In this document: positions 1 to 8,760 of the stretch, piece by piece
How positions within the stretch are numbered: the stretch's first letter is position 1
Layout: every line of letters begins with the position of its first letter
From: Actinomycetota bacterium
Lineage (GTDB): Bacteria > Actinomycetota > Actinomycetes > Nanopelagicales > Nanopelagicaceae
Assembly: GCA_009698815.1 (NCBI GenBank)
Contig: WLPJ01000009.1
Coordinates: 1-49,427 of the forward strand
Reading direction: 5' to 3'
Length of the DNA: 49,427 nucleotides
The notes under the pieces: model-generated
The model's input: only the letters and a program-made list of their open reading frames with translations
What the model was told of the DNA's origin: nothing
The model's database searches: none
Program-made: the position numbers and the translations under genes

Positions 1-2
1 CA

Positions 3-251
3 GAACTTGAAGAACGCACAGTCACACCAAGCCTTGAGACATATCTCAAGATCATCAAAGATAGCGGTGGCACCGTAAATAAGCTTGACCTTTGGGGCAA
101 GCGCCGTATGTCATTTGAAATCTTGAAAAAAGGCGAAGGTATCTACGCAGTTGTTGATATGAACTGCGAACCAGCCGCAATCAAAGAGTTGGATCGCCAA
201 CTTAATTTGAATGAATCGGTATTACGCACAAAGGTTATACGTCCCGAATAA
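3..251 (+). CDS. rpsF: 30S ribosomal protein S6 (5' end outside window)
   Basis: S6 is a 30S subunit protein that pairs with S18 in the platform. Only the last 82 codons are present; the frame is open from base 3 and ends at TAA 249-251. The visible protein has the family's [14 protein letters not shown] stretch followed by a GIYAVVDM strand and a short charged tail. It is the first gene of the conserved rpsF-ssb-rpsR-rplI-dnaB string, which supports the call. A small perfect hairpin (arms GGAGC/GCTCC, 263-275) lies just downstream in the gap before ssb. Confidence 0.95.
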   Translation, partial: ELEERTVTPSLETYLKIIKDSGGTVNKLDLWGKRRMSFEILKKGEGIYAVVDMNCEPAAIKELDRQLNLNESVLRTKVIRPE

Positions 252-339
252 TCCACATCCCTGGAGCGTCGCTCCCGGTATGTCATCCGTAGACGGTAAT
301 TTAAAGCAAGGACTCCACGAGTAGACAAGAGGTAAGTAA

Positions 340-852
340 ATGGCAGCAGGAGATACAACAATCACAATGATCGGCAACTTAGTTGACGATCCCGAGCTTC
401 GTTTCACACCATCAGGTGCGGCCGTTGCGAAATTTCGTGTTGCCTCAACACCTCGTTATCTAGATAAGACAACGAACGAATGGAAAGATGGCGAGAGCCT
501 TTTCCTTCAATGTCAGATCTGGCGTCAAGCTGCTGAGAACGTTGCAGAATCGTTGACTAAAGGAATGCGCGTCATTCTCTCTGGTCGCCTGAAGCAGCGT
601 TCATATGAAACTAAAGAAGGTGAAAAGCGCACAGTATTTGAGGTAGAAGTTGATGAAGTTGGTCCATCACTACGTAACGCAACTGCAAAGGTGACACGTG
701 CACAACGCGCAGGCGGAACAACCGGTGGATTCTCGGCACCAGCTGCAACCGGGGCAGAGTCATTTAATGACGATCCTTGGGCTGCTGCTTCAACAACAAC
801 AAATGCAGGCGGCGGATGGGCAACCACCACTTCCGAAGAACCACCTTTTTAA
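340..852 (+). CDS. ssb: Single-stranded DNA-binding protein
   Basis: Binds and protects single-stranded DNA during replication and repair and recruits partner proteins through its C-terminal tip. The 170-residue protein has an OB-fold at about residues 4-110 ([14 protein letters not shown] near the start, then [15 protein letters not shown] and [16 protein letters not shown]). A Gly/Ala/Thr-rich flexible linker follows, ending in an acidic tip SEEPPF, the actinobacterial version of the usual DDDIPF interaction peptide. An AGAGG sequence seven bases before ATG 340 serves as ribosome binding site. It lies between rpsF and rpsR, the standard place for the replicative SSB. Confidence 0.97.
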   Translation: MAAGDTTITMIGNLVDDPELRFTPSGAAVAKFRVASTPRYLDKTTNEWKDGESLFLQCQIWRQAAENVAESLTKGMRVILSGRLKQRSYETKEGEKRTVFEVEVDEVGPSLRNATAKVTRAQRAGGTTGGFSAPAATGAESFNDDPWAAASTTTNAGGGWATTTSEEPPF

Positions 853-933
853 GCCTTTTCCAACTAACCATCCATTCCTAGTTAATAATCTAAAAAGTTA
901 AGAAGCTAGGGCCCACTTAAAAGGAGCACCACA

Positions 934-1221
934 ATGGGAGCAAGAAATAACCGGAACCTCAAGGAACCGAAGAACAAGGGCGCAAAAGCTGCTGCCTTAA
1001 ATAAGAAGTTCAAGAAGAAGCCTTGCAGCTTCTGTCGCGACAAGGTGACATATATCGATTACAAAGATATCGCCACCCTTCGCAAGTACATTTCCGATCG
1101 CGGCAAAATCCGCGCTCGTCGCGTCACTGGCGCATGCACACAACACCAACGCTCGGTTGCAACAGCTGTTAAAAACAGCCGCGAAGTTGCACTCTTGCCT
1201 TACACATCGACAGCTCGCTAA
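934..1221 (+). CDS. rpsR: 30S ribosomal protein S18
   Basis: Small 30S platform protein that contacts S6. The 95-residue product has the basic N-terminus and the S18 core ([20 protein letters not shown], then [12 protein letters not shown]). Residues [11 protein letters not shown] plus GACTQHQ supply three Cys and one His, so this is the zinc-ribbon-containing 'C+' form of S18. Many Actinobacteria also carry a zinc-free paralogue that replaces it under zinc limitation; none is seen here. AAGGAG stands upstream of ATG 934. The gene is followed 14 bases later by rplI. Confidence 0.97.
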   Translation: MGARNNRNLKEPKNKGAKAAALNKKFKKKPCSFCRDKVTYIDYKDIATLRKYISDRGKIRARRVTGACTQHQRSVATAVKNSREVALLPYTSTAR

Positions 1222-1235
1222 GGGGGAATGACAAA

Positions 1236-1685
1236 ATGAAACTCATCCTAACTCGCGAAGTTCCAAAGGTCGGTTCAGCTGGCGATGTAGTAACCGTTAA
1301 AGATGGTTATGCCCGCAACTTCTTGTTGCCACGTGGCGTAGCAATCGCATGGTCACTTGGTGGAGAAAAGCAGATCGAAGGAATCCGTCGCGCTCGCGCT
1401 GCACGTGAAGTCCGCGATATCGATCACGCTAAAGAGATCAAGGCATCACTAGAAAATGCATCAGTTATCGTCAACGTAAAAGCTGGCACAGCTGGTCGCC
1501 TATTCGGTTCTGTCACAGATAAGGACATCGCTGCAGCCATCAAGGCAGTAGCCGGTGTCGATATCGACCGTCACAGCATTAAGACTGCTGGACATATCAA
1601 GAAGGCTGGAGATCACACAGTTAAGGTTTCACTTGCACATTCAGTTGTTGCAACAGTTACCGTGACAGTGGTTGCAGTTAAGTAA
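1236..1685 (+). CDS. rplI: 50S ribosomal protein L9
   Basis: L9 binds 23S rRNA near the L1 stalk and helps keep the reading frame. The 149-residue protein is full length: N-terminal RNA-binding domain (MKLILTREVPKVGSAGDVVTVKDGYARN, with NFLLPRGVA), a long central helix rich in Arg/Ala/Glu, and a C-terminal domain with TAGRLFGSVTDKDIA. A purine-rich AGGGGG precedes ATG 1236. It is the last gene before a strong terminator, so the ribosomal string probably ends here and dnaB is transcribed separately. Confidence 0.97.
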   Translation: MKLILTREVPKVGSAGDVVTVKDGYARNFLLPRGVAIAWSLGGEKQIEGIRRARAAREVRDIDHAKEIKASLENASVIVNVKAGTAGRLFGSVTDKDIAAAIKAVAGVDIDRHSIKTAGHIKKAGDHTVKVSLAHSVVATVTVTVVAVK

Positions 1686-1698
1686 TTTAAGAGTAAAG

Positions 1699-1734
1699 AA
1701 AACCCCGGCCGCTAATGTGGTCGGGGTTTTCTCT
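1699..1734 (+). terminator. Rho-independent terminator after rplI
   Basis: Twelve-base arms (1699-1710 and 1719-1730, AAAACCCCGGCC against GGTCGGGGTTTT with one wobble) enclose an 8-base loop and run into a T-rich tail. It separates the ribosomal protein string from dnaB. Confidence 0.9.
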
Positions 1735-1854
1735 TTTGATTTGGCCTTATCTCAGCAATTGAGAAGTCATAAATTACTTTCGTACACAGGGGTTAGGTAT
1801 AAACACCCCACCTCTGACCTGCACTTTCCTCAAAAAGTGCCACCTCTCAAAGAG

Positions 1855-1930
1855 TTACCCACACCAGGCGCACAGGGATTTACACAGGAAAAGGTAGTTA
1901 TCCACCTAGTTGTGCACAGCTTTATCCCCA
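1855..1930 (+). promoter_or_regulatory. Cluster of DnaA-box-like 9-mers upstream of dnaB
   Basis: Five same-strand 9-mers resemble the DnaA box TTATCCACA/TTGTCCACA: TTACCCACA at 1855, TTTACACAG at 1879 (weak), TTATCCACC at 1898, TTGTGCACA at 1910 and TTATCCCCA at 1922. The last three start exactly 12 bases apart. All but the weak one differ from a consensus at one position. They lie in the 238-bp gap between the rplI terminator and dnaB, which also holds a GCACTTT/AAAGTGC inverted repeat (1821-1840). Either DnaA control of dnaB or part of an origin region is possible. Confidence 0.5.
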
Positions 1931-1972
1931 ACCCTTTTCGCTTTTGTCAGTGCCAGGTGGGAGGTTTCACCC

Positions 1973-3424
1973 GTGAGCATCGCCGAATTTCCCAACAACT
2001 CATCAAGAGCAAATGCCTCCTATAACAACTCTCAAAATAACGTGGGTACCGAATTCGAGCGCACACCACCACAAGATTTAATCGCCGAACAATCTGTTCT
2101 TGGTGGAATGCTTTTATCGAAGGATGCGATTGCAGATGTACTCGAAATTTTACGCGAACGAGATTTCTATCGTCCTGCGCACGAGCTAATTTATGATGCA
2201 GTTCTAGATCTTTATGGTCGCGGAGAACCAGCCGATGCGGTCACTGTTTCTGCCGAACTCACTAAGCGCGGAGATATTGCGCGCGCTGGTGGCGCACCTT
2301 ACTTACACACTCTAATTTCATCTGTACCAACTGCGGCGAACGCAAGTTATTACGCGAAGATTGTTCGCGAACATGCAATTATGCGCCGCTTAGTTGAAGC
2401 CGGAACAAAGATTGTGCAACTCGGTTACAACGTCGAAGGTGAAGTCGATGACGCGGTCGATCAAGCACAAGCCGAAGTTTATGCAGTAACCGAACGTCGC
2501 ACATCCGAAGATTATGTACAACTCGCAACGTTATTACCTGAAGCACTAGATGAAATAGAAGCGATTCAAAAGGGTACCGGCATTGAAGGTGTTAAATCAG
2601 GATTCCGCGATTTAGATTTACTTACACATGGATTCCACCCCGGCAACATGATTATTTTGGCAGCGCGTCCAGCCGTTGGTAAATCAACGCTTGGTCTTGA
2701 TATCGCCCGCCATGCATCAATTCATGATGGAAAAACTTCAGTAATCTTCTCACTGGAAATGTCTCGCTCTGAAATCACAATGCGTATGCTCTCTGCTGAA
2801 GCGCGCGTTGGGCTAAATAACATTCGCTCTGGCCAGTTAACTGATGAAGAGTGGTCAAAGTTGGCGCGCCGAATGGGCGAAATCTCTGCAGCACCTTTAT
2901 TTATTGATGACTCGCCAAATCTTTCCATGATGGAAATTCGCGCTAAAGCCCGCCGCTTAAAGCAGCGCCACGACCTTAAATTAGTCGTTATCGATTACTT
3001 GCAGTTGATGACTAGCGGCAAGCGCGTGGAAAACCGTCAACAAGAAGTATCTGAATTCTCGCGCCACCTAAAACTTATGGCGAAAGAGTTAAACGTTCCC
3101 GTTATCGCTATCTCGCAGCTAAACCGTTCACCAGAACAGCGCTCAGATAAGAAGCCGATGCTTTCAGACTTGCGCGAATCTGGTTCGATTGAACAAGATG
3201 CTGACGTAGTTATCTTGCTCCACCGCGATGATATGTATGACTCGCAAAACCGATCAGGTGAAGCAGATCTAATTGTGGCAAAGCACCGTAACGGACAAAC
3301 CAAAACTATTACAGTTGCCGCACAACTTCACTTTGCGCGCTTTGCAGATATGGCACCTAACGCCGGTGCTGGACGCGACTTCACTGCTCCGCAAGATCCT
3401 GCCGCTGGTGCCTGGAACGAATAA
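1973..3424 (+). CDS. dnaB: Replicative DNA helicase DnaB
   Basis: Hexameric ATP-driven helicase that unwinds DNA at the replication fork and interacts with primase. The N-terminal domain (TPPQDLIAEQSVLGGMLLSKDAI onward) is followed by the RecA-like motor with Walker A (ARPAVGKST), the SLEMSRSE helix, Walker B (LVVIDYLQLM) and the AKHRNGQTKT region near the end. I choose GTG 1973 (483 residues) because GGGAGG stands eight bases before it. An ATG at 1910 would add 21 atypical residues and would overlap the DnaA-box-like repeats. No intein is seen. The 3' end faces the EamA gene two bases away. Confidence 0.95.
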   Translation: MSIAEFPNNSSRANASYNNSQNNVGTEFERTPPQDLIAEQSVLGGMLLSKDAIADVLEILRERDFYRPAHELIYDAVLDLYGRGEPADAVTVSAELTKRGDIARAGGAPYLHTLISSVPTAANASYYAKIVREHAIMRRLVEAGTKIVQLGYNVEGEVDDAVDQAQAEVYAVTERRTSEDYVQLATLLPEALDEIEAIQKGTGIEGVKSGFRDLDLLTHGFHPGNMIILAARPAVGKSTLGLDIARHASIHDGKTSVIFSLEMSRSEITMRMLSAEARVGLNNIRSGQLTDEEWSKLARRMGEISAAPLFIDDSPNLSMMEIRAKARRLKQRHDLKLVVIDYLQLMTSGKRVENRQQEVSEFSRHLKLMAKELNVPVIAISQLNRSPEQRSDKKPMLSDLRESGSIEQDADVVILLHRDDMYDSQNRSGEADLIVAKHRNGQTKTITVAAQLHFARFADMAPNAGAGRDFTAPQDPAAGAWNE

Positions 3425-3426
3425 AT

Positions 3427-4347
3427 TTATTTTGCGTTATTTTTTGCGCGATCAGCAATATAAATACCAATTAAAACAATTGCTCCACCAAGTAATTGAA
3501 TCGCACTCCATGATTGCGATAACCAGATCCAAGCGAATATGCCGGCAATTACCGGCTCCAACATTCCAATAACACTTGACGTTGACGCACTTAGCCTACG
3601 AATTCCACCAACTACAAATAAATACGGAACTATTGTTCCAAAGATAATTATGTAAGCAATTAATAACCAACCAGGTGCGCTGTAATCAGAGAATCTACCC
3701 TGCAGATTAATCTCTGTTGTAAAAATTTCAGTTGGGAAATTCCAAATTGGCAATACCAGCGACCAGAAAAGCCCAGCAAATCCCATCCCCCAAACAACCA
3801 TCGCTTGTGCCGAACGTTTTGTGCCCAGCGATTGGCTCATTAAGAAATAAATTGCCAGCGCCATAGCGGCGCCAATAGCCCCAAGAGTCCCGATTAAATC
3901 GAATACAAAGCCTTGCCAAACTTTGGCGACCAAGATCAGACCAAATAACGCAAGCGCAATTGCGACCCACATATCTTTTGCCACTTCTGTTTTACGTACG
4001 AATTTGATCCATAGAACGATCCAAATGGGAGCGGTAAATTCCAGGATTAGCACCAAACTCAGCGGAACGCCCCGTGAGATACCAATGAAGTAACCCAACT
4101 GCACCATGGCATAACCGAAGATTCCGTAGAAAATTAAGGTCGGAATTTCGCGACGTTCAGCCTTTAGCGATTTACGGTCTTGAATAAAGGTAATAAGAAA
4201 AAGCAGAAAAAAGGTACCGATAGCGCGAACTTGGGCCAATCGAAAAGTGGTCATATGGTCTAGAACTAAAGTGACGATTACCCCGTTAAATGAGAAAAAA
4301 ATCGCGCCTATAACAAGATAGAACTCACCACGGTACTTACTAAGCAT
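3427..4347 (-). CDS. EamA-family (drug/metabolite) transporter
   Basis: A 306-residue integral membrane protein with about ten hydrophobic segments in two homologous EamA halves (roughly residues 7-140 and 150-297). The substrate cannot be told from sequence; the family includes exporters of amino acids, nucleosides and metabolites. Typical features are the FNGVIV and TFRLAQVRAIG stretches in the first half and ASTSSVIGMLEPVIAGIFAW in the second. It lies 25 bases downstream of the acyl-CoA dehydrogenase on the same strand, so read-through is possible. It also has its own TAGGCT box six bases before ATG and no Shine-Dalgarno, suggesting a leaderless message. Confidence 0.85.
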   Translation of the reverse strand: MLSKYRGEFYLVIGAIFFSFNGVIVTLVLDHMTTFRLAQVRAIGTFFLLFLITFIQDRKSLKAERREIPTLIFYGIFGYAMVQLGYFIGISRGVPLSLVLILEFTAPIWIVLWIKFVRKTEVAKDMWVAIALALFGLILVAKVWQGFVFDLIGTLGAIGAAMALAIYFLMSQSLGTKRSAQAMVVWGMGFAGLFWSLVLPIWNFPTEIFTTEINLQGRFSDYSAPGWLLIAYIIIFGTIVPYLFVVGGIRRLSASTSSVIGMLEPVIAGIFAWIWLSQSWSAIQLLGGAIVLIGIYIADRAKNNAK

Positions 4348-4353
4348 TAGGTG

Positions 4354-4359
4354 AGCCTA
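4354..4359 (-). promoter_or_regulatory. Predicted leaderless -10 box for the EamA gene
   Basis: TAGGCT on the minus strand, six bases before the ATG at 4347; no ribosome binding site between. Confidence 0.45.
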
Positions 4360-4372
4360 TCTGAATCTAAAG

Positions 4373-6199
4373 TTAGAAAGCGCTTTCTGAGATCTCCATA
4401 ATTGAGTTATCAGCACCTTCAACGATCTTACGATCGGCTGCGATGTGGGGCAGGTAATTCGCAACAAAGAACTGCGCCGATGCGATCTTGCCAGCATAGA
4501 AATCTTTATCTTTGGCAGATGCTGTGCCAATACGCTCAGCTGCTATATCTGCCTGGCGCAATAGCAACCAAGTTGTGATGATGTCGCCAACGGCCATCAA
4601 AACACGCGAAGTGCTTAAGCCAACCTTATAAATTTCAGGAGCTGATTCTTGGGATGCCATGGCATGTCCGACAAGAACACCAACCATGCCATTGAGATCG
4701 TCCAGTGCTTTAAGTAGCGCTTCTTTCTCTTGGGCATGTGCGCCACCAGATTCGGCAAATGTTTTAATCTCTTTACCAAGAAGCCCAAGTGCTTTGCCGC
4801 CATCTTTTACAACTTTGCGGAAGAAGAAATCAAGGCCTTGAATTGCAGTTGTACCTTCATACAAAGTATCGATCTTGGCATCGCGAACATATTGTTCGAT
4901 CGGCCAATCTTGAGTAAAGCCAGCGCCACCAAAAGTTTGCAGTGATTCTGTACCAAGTAAAGTCCAAGACTTTTCAGATCCATAACCTTTTACTACTGGC
5001 AAGAGCAGATCATTTAGCGCTTCCATTAGCTTTGCTTTTTCTTCATCCCCGGCAACCTTTGCCAACTCAATTTGATCTTGAATTGAGGCTGTATAAAGCA
5101 TCAAGGCGCGCATTCCTTCAGAGTAAGACTTCTGCACCATCAGCGAGCGACGCACATCTGGGTGGTTAATGATTGTTACGCGAGGGCTGGCTTTATCGTT
5201 CATGACCTTCATATCCCCGCCTTGAATGCGGGTTTTCGCGTAAGAAAGAGCCTGCTGATATCCAGCCGCTAAAGTTGCAATCGCCTTGGTACCAACCATC
5301 ATGCGCGCGAACTCAATAATCTTAAACATCTGCGCGATTCCTTGGTGAACCTCACCTAGCAAATAACCAACCGCAGGTTCTTTTTCTCCAAGATTTACTT
5401 CGCAAGTAGCAGAGACGTTAAGCCCCATTTTACTTTCTAGAGATGTTACAAAAACACCATTGCGTTTTCCAAGGTCGCCTGTCTTAAGATCAAACATAAA
5501 CTTAGGAATTAAAAACAGGGAAAGTCCTTTTGTTCCCGGTCCGCCACCTTCGCGGCGCGCAAGAACAAAATGCATAACATTTTCGTAGAAGTCAGCATCT
5601 CCTGATGTGATGTAGCGCTTTGTTCCGGTGATGTGCCAAGTGCCATCTGCTTGTTGCACAGCCTTGCTGCGACCGGCGCCAACATCGGAACCCGCATCTG
5701 GTTCTGTTAACTGCATCGTGGCGCCCCAGTGGCGATCGACCATTAATTTGGCCATCTGCTTCTGATCTTCTGTACCAAGAACATATGCAACATGAGCGAA
5801 TGCATAACCAGATGCGTAAAGATGAACTGCTGGATTTGAACCAAGGACCATTTCAGCAATCGCCCAACGAACCGCTGCCGGAACTTTCATGCCGCCTAAA
5901 TCAACCGGCGCATCAAGGCGCCACCATTCACCATCTATATAAGATTTGTAAGATTTAATAAAACTTTGAGGAAGTGTGACATTTCCAGTTTCTTTATTAA
6001 GGATTGCACCGATGCGATCTCCTTCAACAAAAGATGCCGCAAGATCATTTTCAGTAAGGCGCTTCATCTCCTCCAACATCCCCATCGCAGTTTCGCGATC
6101 GAGTTCACTGAAGATGGAAGTTCCAAGAACTTTTTCGGTCCCAAGCAGGTCAAAGAGGCAGAATTCGATATCGCGCAGATTGGCGGTGTAATGGCTCAT
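4373..6199 (-). CDS. Acyl-CoA dehydrogenase, large FadE5-like type
   Basis: FAD enzyme that introduces the alpha,beta double bond in acyl-CoA during fatty-acid or related acyl catabolism. At about 608 residues it belongs to the long subfamily that carries a short N-terminal extension and a C-terminal extra helical domain (acetyl-CoA dehydrogenase C-terminal-like). Visible landmarks are MQLTEPDAGSDVG (substrate/FAD loop), RYITSGDAD and IDTLYEGTTAIQ, where the Glu is the expected catalytic base. I choose ATG 6199; a TTG at 6205 is also possible and has a weak GGTGGG nine bases upstream. Electron-transfer flavoprotein genes are not nearby. Confidence 0.9.
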   Translation of the reverse strand: MSHYTANLRDIEFCLFDLLGTEKVLGTSIFSELDRETAMGMLEEMKRLTENDLAASFVEGDRIGAILNKETGNVTLPQSFIKSYKSYIDGEWWRLDAPVDLGGMKVPAAVRWAIAEMVLGSNPAVHLYASGYAFAHVAYVLGTEDQKQMAKLMVDRHWGATMQLTEPDAGSDVGAGRSKAVQQADGTWHITGTKRYITSGDADFYENVMHFVLARREGGGPGTKGLSLFLIPKFMFDLKTGDLGKRNGVFVTSLESKMGLNVSATCEVNLGEKEPAVGYLLGEVHQGIAQMFKIIEFARMMVGTKAIATLAAGYQQALSYAKTRIQGGDMKVMNDKASPRVTIINHPDVRRSLMVQKSYSEGMRALMLYTASIQDQIELAKVAGDEEKAKLMEALNDLLLPVVKGYGSEKSWTLLGTESLQTFGGAGFTQDWPIEQYVRDAKIDTLYEGTTAIQGLDFFFRKVVKDGGKALGLLGKEIKTFAESGGAHAQEKEALLKALDDLNGMVGVLVGHAMASQESAPEIYKVGLSTSRVLMAVGDIITTWLLLRQADIAAERIGTASAKDKDFYAGKIASAQFFVANYLPHIAADRKIVEGADNSIMEISESAF

Positions 6200-6275
6200 G
6201 GGCAAATAATGCTACCCACCAGTAACTTAAGCAAGCCCAAGCGCGCACTTTGCCTGACTTTTCCTTGGGGTCAGA

Positions 6276-6281
6276 TAGGCT
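6276..6281 (+). promoter_or_regulatory. Predicted leaderless -10 box for dcd
   Basis: TAGGCT six bases before GTG 6288, identical to the box of the EamA gene, and no Shine-Dalgarno. Confidence 0.5.
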
Positions 6282-6287
6282 CGCGGC

Positions 6288-6866
6288 GTGCTTCTAAGTG
6301 ATCGCGATATCCGCGCAGAAATTACCGCCGGCCGCGTATCCGTTGAGCCCTATGAAGAATCGATGATCCAGCCATCTTCAGTTGATGTCCGCCTCGATAA
6401 ATTTTTCCGCGTCTTTGAAAACCATAAATATTCGGTAATCGATCCATCGATCGAACAGTCAGAGCTCACCCGCGAAGTCGTTGCCGATGATGGCGAAGCA
6501 TTTATCTTGCACCCGGGCGAATTCGTTCTGGCCAGCACCTACGAAATTATTACCTTGCCAGATGACATCGCTGGGCGCCTGGAAGGAAAATCATCCCTTG
6601 GTCGCCTTGGGTTGCTCACCCACTCAACTGCCGGATTTATCGATCCTGGTTTTTCCGGACACATCACCTTGGAACTTTCCAACGTTGCTAATCTGCCCGT
6701 TAAATTATTTCCAGGTATGAAAATCGGTCAGCTCTGCTTGATCAAGCTTTCCTCCCCTGCCGAGCACCCATACGGTTCAGCAATTTACGCTTCACGTTAT
6801 CAAGGTCAACGCGGGCCGACCCCAAGCCGTTCCTTCATGAATTTTCACCAGAGTAAGATCAAGTAA
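6288..6866 (+). CDS. dcd: dCTP deaminase, bifunctional (dUMP-forming) type
   Basis: Makes precursor for thymidylate. In mycobacteria the close homologue both deaminates dCTP and hydrolyses dUTP to dUMP. The 192-residue protein follows that form closely: [12 protein letters not shown] start, [25 protein letters not shown] (phosphate binding), [19 protein letters not shown] with the catalytic Glu, and [12 protein letters not shown] at the C-terminus. Bifunctionality is inferred from this similarity, not shown. The start is GTG 6288, giving the family's conserved N-terminus; a TAGGCT box six bases upstream suggests a leaderless transcript. It diverges from the acyl-CoA dehydrogenase gene. Confidence 0.95.
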   Translation: MLLSDRDIRAEITAGRVSVEPYEESMIQPSSVDVRLDKFFRVFENHKYSVIDPSIEQSELTREVVADDGEAFILHPGEFVLASTYEIITLPDDIAGRLEGKSSLGRLGLLTHSTAGFIDPGFSGHITLELSNVANLPVKLFPGMKIGQLCLIKLSSPAEHPYGSAIYASRYQGQRGPTPSRSFMNFHQSKIK

Positions 6867-6909
6867 CTAGCAAGGGAATACATCCCTGGCTTAAGGGGTT
6901 GGAGTAACT

Positions 6910-7461
6910 ATGGAAATCATCATCGCGCTCGCCGTAGTCGGCTTACTTGTCCTTTTCTTTATCGCGCAATACAACCGATTAATCCGCTTAAATATCAGCG
7001 TTGATGAATCTTTTGCACAGATCGAAGTACAACTAAAGCGCCGTACTGATCTGATCCCCAATTTGGTTGAAACTGTTAAGGGTTATGCCGCACACGAACA
7101 AGGTACCTTCGACGCAGTTGTTACAGCCCGCGCCAAGGCAACAACAGCATCAACTGTTGCAGATGTCGCAGCCGCTGACGGTATGTTGACGCAAGCACTT
7201 CGTGGGTTGCTGGCAGTTGCCGAGGCGTACCCAGATCTAAAAGCATCGTCTAACTTTCTCTCCCTTCAAGAAGAACTTTCAACGACAGAAAATAAGGTTG
7301 CCTTTTCTCGCCAGTTCTATAACGATAATGTGCGCAATCTAAATACTGCTGTAAAAACCATCCCCACTAGCTTCTTTGCGGGTTTTGCCAAAGTAACAGA
7401 GCGCGAATTCTATGAAGTCGAAGATCCACAATCACGCAATGCGCCAAAGGTAACTTTCTAA
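6910..7461 (+). CDS. lemA: LemA family protein
   Basis: LemA proteins are single-pass membrane proteins of uncertain role, often encoded beside HtpX or TPM-domain proteins. The 183-residue product has one N-terminal membrane helix (about residues 3-20) and then the family core: RLNISVDESFAQIEVQLKRRTDLIPNLVETVKGYA, a helical middle with YPDLKASSNF and LQEELSTTENKVAFSRQFYND, and a closing TVKTIPTSFFAGF. GGAG precedes ATG 6910. It is followed six bases later by htpX, so the two are translated from one message and likely act together in membrane-protein quality control. Confidence 0.92.
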   Translation: MEIIIALAVVGLLVLFFIAQYNRLIRLNISVDESFAQIEVQLKRRTDLIPNLVETVKGYAAHEQGTFDAVVTARAKATTASTVADVAAADGMLTQALRGLLAVAEAYPDLKASSNFLSLQEELSTTENKVAFSRQFYNDNVRNLNTAVKTIPTSFFAGFAKVTEREFYEVEDPQSRNAPKVTF

Positions 7462-7467
7462 CACCTA

Positions 7468-8385
7468 ATGGCAACGCACGATTTTCGCGCACAAGAGAGT
7501 GCAAATAAAGGTAAGACTTATTTTCTGCTTGCAGCAATGGGCTTACTCACTGGACTTGTTGCTTACGCAGCGCTTACCTACTTTGGCGCTGGCACATCAA
7601 CGTTTATGGTGCCACTTGCAGTAGGCATTTCATTAATCGGAGTTTGGGGTTCTTATTATGGCTCTGACAAATTAGTTATCACTATGACTGGTGCCAAAGT
7701 CATTCAACGTGAAGATAATCCAGAACTATTTAATGTAATTGAAGAAGTTGTAATCGCTAGCGGGCTACCTATGCCAAAAGTTGCAATCGTTGTGGATAGC
7801 GCACCAAATGCATTTGCCACAGGTCGCGATCCGGATCATGCGCTAATTGCATTCACAACCCGCATCCTAGAAATTATGGATCGCGATGAACTGCAGGGCG
7901 TAATTGCCCACGAACTATCTCATGTTGCCAACCGCGACACTTTGGTCTCTGCTGTTGCTGCAACCACCGCTGGCGCAATTGCAATTCTGAGCGATTTTCT
8001 AATGCGCATGATGTGGTTTGGTGGGGGACGTCGTGATCGCAATAGCAACGCTAATCCAATTATGTTGGTGGTTTCTTTATTCGTTTTAATCTTGGCACCA
8101 ATTGCAGCAACGCTGCTTAAAAGTGCAATCTCGCGTCGCCGTGAATCACTTGCTGATGCAACCGCAGTTTCCTTTACGCGAAACCCAGCAGGCTTGCGTA
8201 AAGCGCTAGAAGTATTGGCTGCAGATTCAACTGTGGTTCATCAGAAATCAAATGCGGTTGCCCATATCTGGATCGAATCTCCGCTGGATGGGAAAGCAGT
8301 TTCAAAGATGTTTTCTACGCATCCACCGATTCAAGAGCGCATTGCAACCTTGCGCGCTATGGAATCTTTAGGCCAGGGCAGCTAG
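7468..8385 (+). CDS. htpX: Membrane zinc metalloprotease HtpX (M48B)
   Basis: Integral membrane protease that degrades damaged membrane proteins. The 305-residue protein has two N-terminal membrane segments (about 18-40 and 45-65), a cytosolic zinc site GVIAHELSHVANRD (HExxH) and the downstream Glu ligand in SRRRESLADA. Two further hydrophobic segments lie between them (around 165-180 and 190-215). The THPPIQERIATLRAM end is typical of HtpX. It lies directly after lemA, a common pair. Its stop is 24 bases from the convergent crgA stop, with a short repeated GCGCCATTTAGT in between. Confidence 0.93.
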   Translation: MATHDFRAQESANKGKTYFLLAAMGLLTGLVAYAALTYFGAGTSTFMVPLAVGISLIGVWGSYYGSDKLVITMTGAKVIQREDNPELFNVIEEVVIASGLPMPKVAIVVDSAPNAFATGRDPDHALIAFTTRILEIMDRDELQGVIAHELSHVANRDTLVSAVAATTAGAIAILSDFLMRMMWFGGGRRDRNSNANPIMLVVSLFVLILAPIAATLLKSAISRRRESLADATAVSFTRNPAGLRKALEVLAADSTVVHQKSNAVAHIWIESPLDGKAVSKMFSTHPPIQERIATLRAMESLGQGS

Positions 8386-8409
8386 CGCCATTTAGTTAGG
8401 CCAGATTAA

Positions 8410-8676
8410 CTAGCGCCATTTAGTCGCGAGACTAAATCCAACTCCCACGAAACTAAAGCCAATAATCATGTTCCATGCACCGATACCCGGGATCGGATAG
8501 CGAGTCTGGCTGACGTAGAAAATAACGATCCAGAAGAGGCCGATCAAGAAATTGGCGACCATAACTGGCGCTAACCAACTTGGACTCTCAAGCGAGCCAT
8601 GTGGCTCGGCATCATAAACCTGCTCTTCGTGAGCGTGGCTCTCTTGGACTTTCTTACGCAATTTCGACTTAGGCAT
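8410..8676 (-). CDS. crgA: Cell division protein CrgA
   Basis: Small actinobacterial membrane protein of the division septum; in mycobacteria and streptomycetes CrgA binds FtsZ and peptidoglycan synthases. From ATG 8676 the product has 88 residues: a basic MPKSKLRKK start, the conserved SPSWLAPVMVANFLIGLFWIVIFYV first membrane helix, RYPIPGIGAWN, a second helix and a short TKWR end. A TTG two codons upstream is less likely. TAACCT stands six bases before ATG 8676, fitting a leaderless start. Its closeness to trpG and pknB-pstP mirrors the mycobacterial cell-division/kinase region. Confidence 0.93.
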   Translation of the reverse strand: MPKSKLRKKVQESHAHEEQVYDAEPHGSLESPSWLAPVMVANFLIGLFWIVIFYVSQTRYPIPGIGAWNMIIGFSFVGVGFSLATKWR

Positions 8677-8682
8677 GGGCAA

Positions 8683-8688
8683 AGGTTA
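8683..8688 (-). promoter_or_regulatory. Predicted leaderless -10 box for crgA
   Basis: TAACCT on the minus strand, six bases before the ATG at 8676; it would leave the alternative TTG at 8682 untranscribed, so it favours the ATG. Confidence 0.45.
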
Positions 8689-8760
8689 CAGGCTAAACCC
8701 AATAGATGGAACTGCGAGAGACGGAAAGAGCGAACGCCTTTGTCCTGCCAGAATTAGGCC

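Noticed and set aside
1910-1972. Upstream ATG start for dnaB
   Set aside because: No ribosome binding site, atypical N-terminal extension, overlaps the DnaA-box-like array; GTG 1973 has GGGAGG.
1672-2025. 117-codon frame between rplI and dnaB
   Set aside because: Spans the terminator and DnaA-box-like array; composition is not coding-like and it overlaps both neighbours.
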